From: Sphingobacteriia bacterium
GTDB lineage: Bacteria; Bacteroidota; Bacteroidia; NS11-12g; UBA955
Assembly: GCA_021151535.1 (NCBI GenBank)
Contig: JAGKXC010000097.1
Coordinates: 1 to 6,782 of the forward strand
Length of the DNA stretch: 6,782 nt
Reading direction: 5' to 3'
The notes under the pieces were generated by a model. It saw only the letters and a program-made list of their open reading frames with translations, searched no databases and had not been told where the DNA came from. Positions 1 to 4,287 of this stretch are shown here, in pieces (positions within the stretch are counted from its first letter, which is position 1; each line of letters opens with the position of its first letter). The position numbers and the translations under genes are program-made.

Positions 1-5
1 GACCA

Positions 6-23
6 CCACCCCTTACGGGGTGG
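6..23. other. Perfect hairpin at left end
   Basis: Arms CCACCCC (6-12) and GGGGTGG (17-23) form a perfect 7-bp GC-rich stem around a TTAC loop. It lies in non-coding sequence and, if the element is circular, continues the structure-rich block at the right end of the window. No T-tract follows, so it does not look like a terminator. An origin or packaging role is possible but unproven. Confidence 0.6.
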
Positions 24-145
24 CGCAAAACGTAAGCAAAGTTAACCGCTATTAAATAGAGTTAAAAACAAATTGTTAAAATGTAAAATAAAACTAAAGA
101 AAAGCAGGAAATCCGCCAAAACCTTGCAGGTAACTCGGGAGTAAA

Positions 146-173
146 TTGCGTTCAGAAACTTTTTGTACCTTTG
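146..173 (+). promoter_or_regulatory. Bacteroidota-type promoter for the DUF6266-like gene
   Basis: TACCTTTG at 166-173 is an exact match to the Bacteroidota -7 consensus TAnnTTTG. A TTG at 146-148 is a plausible but weak -33 element, with 17 nt between, slightly shorter than usual. Transcription would begin near 178, giving a leader of about 110 nt before the ATG at 289. The sequence match is seen directly; activity is inferred. Confidence 0.7.
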
Positions 174-177
174 CGCA

Positions 178-249
178 CGGTGAGGAATACACCATATTCG
201 GGCTGCATGTTACAGCCATGGCACGCACACCTGCAGGGGAACCTCACCG
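178..249 (+). promoter_or_regulatory. Structured 5' leader of the DUF6266-like gene
   Basis: An outer stem pairs CGGTGAGG (178-185) with CCTCACCG (242-249), starting almost at the predicted transcription start. Inside it GGCTG (201-205) pairs with CAGCC (213-217) around a 7-nt loop, and the helix can extend past a 5-nt bulge through CCAT (192-195) with ATGG (218-221). A CCTGCAGG palindrome lies at 230-237. About 40 nt of AT-rich sequence separates the fold from the ATG. It may stabilise the mRNA, control translation, or act as a packaging or replication structure on DNA. No known riboswitch class was recognised. Confidence 0.5.
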
Positions 250-288
250 CATGTAATTCAAATAATGTATAACTAAAAGTATTAAATT

Positions 289-1443
289 ATGGCACAATCT
301 AAAGGATTTTTTGGCCTTCGTAAAGGCTCAACCAAAAGTTTAACGTTCAGCACTCTTGATGGTAAGCAGATAACTAAGGACAGAGTTTACGATGTTAAGA
401 ACCCACGCACTGAGAGTCAGATGCGTCAGCGAATGCTGATGACCACGGTGGGCGCAGCATACAAGATGCTGAAATCTATCGCAGACCACTCATTTGAGGG
501 CTATTCTAGCGGTATGCAGTGTATGCGTCAGTTCAACTCTCGCAACCTCAACCGCTTCAAGCAGGCTGCTGCTGCTAAAGGTTCAGTAGCTTTCAACGAG
601 TATAAGGATGGCGATATTAACCCATTGCCATTTATTCTCGCTAGCGGTTCACTTCCAGGCTTCGTATTCAGCTTCGATGGTCAATCTAATCTCCAAATCG
701 TAGGAGAAAAGGAGAATGCAGACTTTGCTACTGCTGAAGGTATCTACGCTGCTCTTGGTGTTCAGCGCAACGACCTCATTACTTTCTGTACCGTTATCGG
801 TGAGGGTTCAACCTCAAATGGTGTATACACCTACAAAGCTGAGCGTTTCAATATTGTTCGTTTGTATTGTGATAAGAGTGGCGCAGTTTCAAAGCCTGCT
901 GATGCCTTCACTATCAGCACCAACAACGACCAAGCATCGATTTCGATGAGCACTGCTGCAAATGCCCTCACTATCAAGACAGGTGCTGCTGATTTCGGTG
1001 CCGTTATTCAGAGCCGTAAGAACGATAGCGGTTGGCTCCGCTCTGATGCAGTGATGATTGTCGCAGAAGATGTCATCAGCGGTGTTAAGACTGCAAATCA
1101 GCTTGCTACTTATCCGGTCGGCACTGAACTCATTCTGAATAACGGTCCTATGGCTAATCAGGGAAATGCAAGTGCTGCAGAACCTCAGCCAGGTGTAAGC
1201 CCTCTTACATACACTGTACCTAGCGGTGGTACAAAACAGATTGGTATCTCGAACCCAAACGGAGAGGCAGTAACATGCACCGTTAAAACGGGTACTCAAT
1301 ACTGCTCAGTCACTAATGCCGGACTGATTACTAACACAAGTACTCAGAATGTAGATGAGACTGCAACAATTGAGGTAACTATCGGTTCTGCTAAGTTTAC
1401 TGTTACTGCTACCCTCGAAAAGCAAAGCGGTGGCTTTGAGTAG
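289..1443 (+). CDS. DUF6266-like protein with C-terminal Ig-like domain, putative coat/structural protein
   Basis: The N-terminal half follows the pattern I associate with DUF6266 proteins of Bacteroidota: a Gly-rich start (GFFGLRKGS, residues 6-14), DGKQ (24-27), NPRTESQMRQR (38-48), a helical region to about residue 95, and a late SRKNDSGWLRS motif (242-252). Residues 305-380 form a separate beta-rich domain resembling bacterial Ig-like (Big_2) folds, with GLIT at 345-348 and alternating Thr/Val strands. There is no signal peptide or membrane segment. The gene has its own promoter, folded leader and terminator. Arg codons are nearly all CGT/CGC (11 of 13 counted), whereas downstream genes favour AGA/CGA, suggesting very high expression. 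Together this suggests the main structural protein of a small phage, but no capsid fold was demonstrated. Alternative: a secreted or surface adhesin, less likely without a signal peptide. The ATG at 289 has only AT-rich sequence upstream, normal for the phylum. Confidence 0.72.
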   Translation: MAQSKGFFGLRKGSTKSLTFSTLDGKQITKDRVYDVKNPRTESQMRQRMLMTTVGAAYKMLKSIADHSFEGYSSGMQCMRQFNSRNLNRFKQAAAAKGSVAFNEYKDGDINPLPFILASGSLPGFVFSFDGQSNLQIVGEKENADFATAEGIYAALGVQRNDLITFCTVIGEGSTSNGVYTYKAERFNIVRLYCDKSGAVSKPADAFTISTNNDQASISMSTAANALTIKTGAADFGAVIQSRKNDSGWLRSDAVMIVAEDVISGVKTANQLATYPVGTELILNNGPMANQGNASAAEPQPGVSPLTYTVPSGGTKQIGISNPNGEAVTCTVKTGTQYCSVTNAGLITNTSTQNVDETATIEVTIGSAKFTVTATLEKQSGGFE

Positions 1444-1484
1444 AATCAAGAGTAAATGTCGCTAAAGTTTCTTATCATACAATT

Positions 1485-1524
1485 AAGGCTGGTACCTTAT
1501 TGAAAGGTTCCAGCCTTTTTTATT
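1485..1524 (+). terminator. Intrinsic terminator after the DUF6266-like gene
   Basis: Arms 1485-1498 (AAGGCTGGTACCTT) and 1504-1517 (AAGGTTCCAGCCTT) pair at 13 of 14 positions with a 5-nt loop, and the 3' arm runs into a T-tract (1516-1521). It separates the putative coat gene from the lysis genes. No promoter matching TAnnTTTG is visible before the next gene at 1541, so lysis expression may depend on readthrough. Confidence 0.88.
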
Positions 1525-1540
1525 CTAAAACCTATATGAA

Positions 1541-1771
1541 ATGAATCAAGACACAAAAGACAAGATAGAATTTTCTTCTGCCGTGATGTGTATAGCATCT
1601 GCTATAGCAATCGGTATTACAAGTATTGTTATCAGTCAAACGCACGACATTGAAGCGGGTGTATTAATCTTCATTGCTCAGCTTCTAATCTTCGCAGCGT
1701 CAGTATATCAAATCAACTATAAAATATATCAGTATGGCGAAAGTAATAAATCAAAAGACGATAAAAAGTGA
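1541..1771 (+). CDS. Small two-TM membrane protein, holin-like
   Basis: A 76-aa protein with two hydrophobic segments at about residues 11-32 and 38-58, joined by a short polar turn (SQTHDIEAG), and ending in a charged tail (KSKDDKK). This topology, with both ends predicted cytoplasmic, is typical of class II-like holins and small phage membrane proteins. Its position directly before, and overlapping by 38 bp, a cell-wall peptidase that lacks a signal peptide supports a holin role, letting the enzyme reach the periplasm. The family itself was not recognised from sequence. An ATG-AAA-TGA triplet set at 1536-1544 overlaps the start codon and could act as a two-codon minicistron or as an alternative initiation site that stops at once. 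Confidence 0.7.
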   Translation: MNQDTKDKIEFSSAVMCIASAIAIGITSIVISQTHDIEAGVLIFIAQLLIFAASVYQINYKIYQYGESNKSKDDKK

Positions 1772-2183
1772 CTTCTTCACTCTCGAAGAATTCACACGCT
1801 CAACCACCGCTAAAAGGTTGAAGATAGATAACACTCCCGATGATGTGGTTATCCGAAACATACAATATGGTGTGCAGATGGTTCTAGACCCTTTGCGGAG
1901 AATACTCCAAACACCTATTATTATCACTTCCGGCTATCGGTGTGCAGCATTAAACAAAGCCGTAGGAGGTGTGGCCAACAGTTGGCACACGAAGGGAAAT
2001 GCAGCAGACCTCAGAATCAAGGATGAGGAAGAAGCAAAAGCAATATTCCGAATCTTGAAAACACTGCCATCGGTCGATACGGTTCTATTTGAACACTCGG
2101 CAACTGCAATTTGGATCCACGTCCAATGGGACATGGAACGAACACCAAGACATCATTATAACTTTAATTATCTTGCAAAATGA
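1734..2183 (+). CDS. M15-family peptidase (D-Ala-D-Ala carboxypeptidase-like), phage endolysin
   Basis: A 149-aa single-domain zinc peptidase of the M15 type (Peptidase_M15_3-like). The family signature is clear: SGYRC (66-70), LNKAVGG (73-79), then SWHTKGNAADL (83-93) providing zinc ligands His85 and Asp92, and WIHVQW (127-132) providing the third ligand His129; Glu120 is a good candidate for the catalytic acid/base. It should cut peptidoglycan stem peptides or cross-links. There is no signal peptide, so export would rely on the holin-like protein encoded upstream, whose gene it overlaps by 38 bp. Its stop codon overlaps the start of the next gene (ATGA), suggesting translational coupling. 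The length matches the short M15 endolysins common in prophages and small phages of Bacteroidota. All recognisable active-site residues are present. Confidence 0.9.
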   Translation: MAKVINQKTIKSDFFTLEEFTRSTTAKRLKIDNTPDDVVIRNIQYGVQMVLDPLRRILQTPIIITSGYRCAALNKAVGGVANSWHTKGNAADLRIKDEEEAKAIFRILKTLPSVDTVLFEHSATAIWIHVQWDMERTPRHHYNFNYLAK

Positions 2184-2623
2184 AGAAGCTCCTATTTATA
2201 ATATTACTGATTGCTCTGATAGGATGCAAAGCTAAGCAAACCATGGAGCAAGAGAAAGTGCAGGCATCATCATCGATTTCGAAAAGCACTTTTACCAATG
2301 ATAGCAGTATTATCACAATCGTATATGATATGCTAGATAAGATTGACACTACCTGGTATAACACAAGTCCTGGAACAAATGTTACGGTCAACTCTCCAAA
2401 ACCAACAAACATACAACAACATCGAAAAGGCAAAATAGTGATTACGAAGACGGCCAAGAGTACAATATCTGAGAAAAAAGATAGTACTGCAATTAGAAAA
2501 AACCAAAAATCACCAAAAAAAGTAGCTAAACACGTTAACAATTACACCCTGCTTCAATGGGCGATAATTACAATAGTGATACTAATTATAGTGATATTTG
2601 TTAAAAAACGGTGTTGGCTTTAA
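2180..2623 (+). CDS. Lipoprotein with C-terminal TM helix, putative unimolecular spanin
   Basis: The 147-aa product begins with a lipoprotein signal peptide: two Lys, a hydrophobic core (residues 4-14) and lipobox LIGC with the acylated Cys at residue 16. The middle (17-120) is polar, Ser/Thr/Lys-rich and without membrane segments. Residues 124-141 form a very hydrophobic helix followed by a basic tail (KKRCWL). A lipid anchor at one end and an inner-membrane anchor at the other is the defining topology of u-spanins such as phage T1 gp11, which fuse outer and inner membranes as the last lysis step in Gram-negative hosts. Its place at the end of a holin-endolysin pair, with a 4-nt ATGA overlap, fits. 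Homology to known spanins was not tested; Bacteroidota spanins are poorly sampled. Alternative: an unrelated membrane-spanning lipoprotein. Confidence 0.72.
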   Translation: MKKLLFIILLIALIGCKAKQTMEQEKVQASSSISKSTFTNDSSIITIVYDMLDKIDTTWYNTSPGTNVTVNSPKPTNIQQHRKGKIVITKTAKSTISEKKDSTAIRKNQKSPKKVAKHVNNYTLLQWAIITIVILIIVIFVKKRCWL

Positions 2624-2639
2624 AAAAAGCCCGATAAAA

Positions 2640-2672
2640 TTTGGCACGAAACAGAATAAAATCGTATCTTTG
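2640..2672 (+). promoter_or_regulatory. Bacteroidota-type promoter driving the small RNA
   Basis: TATCTTTG at 2665-2672 exactly fits TAnnTTTG, and TTTG at 2640-2643 fits the -33 element with 21 nt between. This is the best promoter in the window. It lies 17 nt after the lysis cassette and fires into a structured region with no gene before 2889. Confidence 0.8.
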
Positions 2673-2676
2673 CAAC

Positions 2677-2787
2677 GTCTACTGAGGATAGAAGCAACGC
2701 TGAGGAGCGACTTTGAACGGCAGTAGATGCACGATAGCAGATAGCCGTGGAACGAGTATAAACCCTCGTTTCACGGCTTCTTTCTTA
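2677..2787 (+). ncRNA. Candidate structured small RNA of about 110 nt
   Basis: Between the promoter and a strong terminator lies a stretch with no worthwhile ORF. An outer stem pairs TCTACTG (2678-2684) with CAGTAGA (2721-2727), starting at the predicted transcript 5' end. Inside it CGCT (2698-2701) pairs with AGCG (2706-2709) around GAGG. The 3' end is the terminator hairpin. Possible roles are copy-number control, a regulator of host or phage mRNAs, or an attenuated leader of the downstream replication operon. A five-codon ORF (ATG at 2727, stop at 2742-2744) touches the terminator stem, so attenuation by a leader peptide is conceivable, but its sequence MHDSR has no run of one amino acid. 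No known RNA family recognised. Confidence 0.65.
2743..2787 (+). terminator. Strong intrinsic terminator of the small RNA
   Basis: Arms 2743-2756 (AGCCGTGGAACGAG) and 2765-2778 (CTCGTTTCACGGCT) pair over 14 positions with one G-T wobble, around an 8-nt loop, followed by the T-rich TTCTTTCTT (2778-2786). It would end transcription from the promoter at 2640-2672 before the replication operon, unless read through. Confidence 0.88.
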
Positions 2788-2888
2788 TCTGAATGTAATG
2801 TCAGATTTTAAGAAAGTCTACTTACCTTAATCACCCTTATGGTTTTCGTGATGTTCGAAATTCTCCTCAAACTGCTAAATATAGAAAT

Positions 2889-3098
2889 ATGATAAATAGA
2901 CTAATTTTCCGAAATCAAGTGATGCGCTTACTTGAACAAGATACCTACTTGAGGGTATCTTTCGTATCATCCAAGCTGATGGTAAGTAAGCCAACAACCC
3001 GAAGATTACTGAATGCCATGGTCAAAGAGCAAATTCTGAAGAAGGAACTAAAACTCTATTCGGGAAACGCTTATGAATATCTCTACTCTCGATTTTGA
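2889..3098 (+). CDS. Small winged-helix DNA-binding protein
   Basis: A 69-aa basic protein that looks like a minimal winged helix: helix 1 around residues 4-16 (LIFRNQVMRLLEQ), a helix-turn-helix around 22-45 (VSFVSSKLMVSKPTTRRLLNAM, with SKPTTRRLL as the recognition helix) and a short beta wing near 50-65. It is the first gene of the replication module and probably a transcriptional or copy-number regulator. Its stop codon lies inside the first copy of the duplicated 51-nt element, which could be its operator; this is inference. The ATG at 2889 is preceded by AT-rich sequence with no Shine-Dalgarno. No promoter consensus was found in 2788-2888, so expression may come from readthrough of the small-RNA terminator or from a weak promoter. 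Confidence 0.68.
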   Translation: MINRLIFRNQVMRLLEQDTYLRVSFVSSKLMVSKPTTRRLLNAMVKEQILKKELKLYSGNAYEYLYSRF

Positions 3099-3143
3099 TA
3101 CGGTATCTGCTTCGTTGCTAACGAAGTAAACCTAAGTAATAGA
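3093..3143. repeat. 51-nt dispersed repeat, copy 1
   Basis: Matches 5990-6040 at 44 of 51 positions in the same orientation. It includes a perfect hairpin, arms CTTCGTT (3111-3117 region) and AACGAAG, 3-nt loop, followed by the invariant GTAAACCTAAGT. This copy also holds GATAC-G-GTATC, a 5-bp inverted repeat that is not kept in copy 2. It starts in the stop codon of the winged-helix gene. Candidate origin, recombination site or operator. Confidence 0.85.
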
Positions 3144-3168
3144 CAACAAACATTAATTCTTAAACTGC

Positions 3169-3390
3169 ATGATAATGAAAGTATTAGACATTGGAACAAT
3201 AGTCAAATTTCATGGCATACGATTGCAAGTCGTAAAAGCCATTGATGGTTGTCGAGGATGCTATTTCAAGCATCAGAAATTGTGCCATGCTTCGATAGTC
3301 GGTGCGTGCTCTCCTCCTTTTAGACCCGATGAGGTCATTTTTAGAAAATATGATGTTAACAAAAAAGAAAATCTCCATGCACGAAAATGA
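3169..3390 (+). CDS. Small four-cysteine protein, possible zinc-binding
   Basis: A 73-aa protein with a beta-rich start (MKVLDIGTIVKFHGIRLQVV) and then Cys28-x2-Cys31, Cys39 and Cys47, in the arrangement DGCRGCYF...C...GACS, followed by FRPDEVIFRK. I recall similar short proteins with a CxxC-YF and a closing VIF motif in Bacteroidota phages and mobile elements, but cannot name a family or function. The four Cys could bind zinc. Two in-frame ATGs (3169 and 3175) are possible starts; the second gives MKVLDIG and may be the true one. It lies 26 nt after the repeat and overlaps the next gene by about 14 nt, indicating one operon. Confidence 0.65.
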   Translation: MIMKVLDIGTIVKFHGIRLQVVKAIDGCRGCYFKHQKLCHASIVGACSPPFRPDEVIFRKYDVNKKENLHARK

Positions 3391-3643
3391 TAAAACTATA
3401 GTTGAAGTAACTGATGAAGGTGTCATATTTGTTGACTATCTTACAGCAGATTACGAGTTTTTATTCAACCTTATAATAAATAAATCTTGCCACCTGGATA
3501 TAGCTTCTGTTGGGGCATATCTTAAATTAACTATGGGTATGCAAGATTGGATGAAGGAGAATAAAACAATAGAAGAATATAATGAAGTAAGTGACTTTAT
3601 AAGTAATGAATATAAAGCTAGTGTTGAACAAATAAATTTATAG
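3377..3643 (+). CDS. Acidic small protein of unknown function
   Basis: Not recognised. The 88-aa product starting at ATG 3377 (MHENDKTIVEV) is acidic, with predicted beta strands at the start and two or three helices after residue 25, and no signal peptide, membrane helix or cysteine motif. In-frame ATGs at 3350/3353 would give 96-97 aa. A longer reading from 3302 would add Leu-rich residues that lie inside the preceding gene and are unlikely to be real. The gene ends 4 nt before the SSB gene, so the two are probably translated from one message. Its context suggests a replication accessory or regulatory role, but nothing in the sequence proves this. Confidence 0.62.
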   Translation: MHENDKTIVEVTDEGVIFVDYLTADYEFLFNLIINKSCHLDIASVGAYLKLTMGMQDWMKENKTIEEYNEVSDFISNEYKASVEQINL

Positions 3644-3647
3644 AATT

Positions 3648-4040
3648 ATGATTAGACTAGAAATTGTCGGCAACCTAGGAGCCGATGCTGAAATTAAGGA
3701 TTATAATGGAAACAAATTCGTTTCCTTCCGTGTTGCTCACTCAGAAAAATGGGTAGACCGTCAGACCGGTACTATAACCACACAGACGACTTGGGTATCA
3801 TGCTCATTAAACGGAGACGGTAAAGGCTTGACAGAATATCTAAAAAAGGGAACCAAAGTCTTCCTCAGAGGGACACCGAATTTTGTCACCTACTCATCAC
3901 CGACAACCCACAAAATTGAGACCGGAGTAAACCTCTTTGTGAAAGAGATTGAACTTTGTGGTGGGCGCCAGGAACAATCACAAAATAATAATGATGAAGT
4001 AAAAGGCCATCCGGAACTCAATGGTGTGAAACCTTTATAA
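3648..4040 (+). CDS. ssb: Single-stranded DNA-binding protein (SSB, OB-fold)
   Basis: A 130-aa SSB-family protein. The OB-fold spans about residues 1-106: the start LEIVGNLGADAEIKDYNG, the FVSFRVAHSEKW strand (24-35), TTWVSCSLNG (47-56) with the conserved Trp49, EYLKKGTKVFLRG (63-75) and the last strand ending IELCGG. These are standard SSB features, and Trp35 and Trp49 are likely stacking residues for ssDNA. The C-terminal tail is short, rich in Gln and Asn, and ends KPL: the acidic tip (typically D-x-P-F) through which bacterial SSBs recruit partners is missing. Carrying its own SSB beside a Rep_trans initiator implies a single-stranded DNA replication intermediate or genome. It should coat the displaced strand in the cytoplasm. 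Confidence 0.92.
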   Translation: MIRLEIVGNLGADAEIKDYNGNKFVSFRVAHSEKWVDRQTGTITTQTTWVSCSLNGDGKGLTEYLKKGTKVFLRGTPNFVTYSSPTTHKIETGVNLFVKEIELCGGRQEQSQNNNDEVKGHPELNGVKPL

Positions 4041-4049
4041 GATTTGAAT

Positions 4050-4271
4050 ATGAACGAGAACAAAATTGAACGAGTGACAAAAGCCACCGCCAAAAATTAT
4101 GCTCTCGATGGATATAGGCTGCTAGATTACGAGTTTAACGAAAACTCGCAACTAGCAGTCTACCAAATGAGACATGATAACGGCAACGAACTAAGAATAA
4201 TAGGAGATTTAATCACAAAAAAGATTAATATCTTCCTCAACAAAAAATTGAATAAGACGATAAATTTATAA
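4050..4271 (+). CDS. Small basic protein of unknown function
   Basis: Not recognised. Starting at ATG 4050 the product is 73 aa (MNENKIERVTKATAKNYALD...). A TTG two codons upstream (4044) could also start it, but the ATG is preferred. It has a helical, charged first third, then a likely beta section (GYRLLDYEFN...LAVYQMRHDNGNELRIIGDL) and a Lys/Asn-rich end. No cysteines, signal peptide or membrane segment. It sits 9 nt after ssb and 16 nt before rep, so it belongs to the replication operon. The strand pattern could suit a small nucleic-acid-binding or Rep-accessory protein, but that is only positional inference. Confidence 0.6.
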   Translation: MNENKIERVTKATAKNYALDGYRLLDYEFNENSQLAVYQMRHDNGNELRIIGDLITKKINIFLNKKLNKTINL

Positions 4272-4287
4272 ATTGAAAATATAACTT

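Noticed and set aside
716..949. Plus-strand 77-codon frame nested in the DUF6266-like gene
   Set aside because: Out-of-frame shadow with low-complexity Leu/Ser/Thr content and no start context.
889..1299. Minus-strand 136-codon open frame inside the DUF6266-like gene
   Set aside because: Fully antisense to a strongly codon-biased gene; its translation is Cys/Ser/Ile-rich without domain character and has no promoter.
2164..2541. Minus-strand 125-codon open frame with hydrophobic stretches
   Set aside because: Antisense shadow of the spanin-like lipoprotein gene; hydrophobicity follows from the Lys/Asn-rich sense strand.
3302..3376. Upstream ATG extension of the acidic small protein to 113 aa
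   Set aside because: It lies almost wholly inside the four-cysteine gene; the added residues look like an out-of-frame reading, and ATG 3377 gives a natural short overlap.
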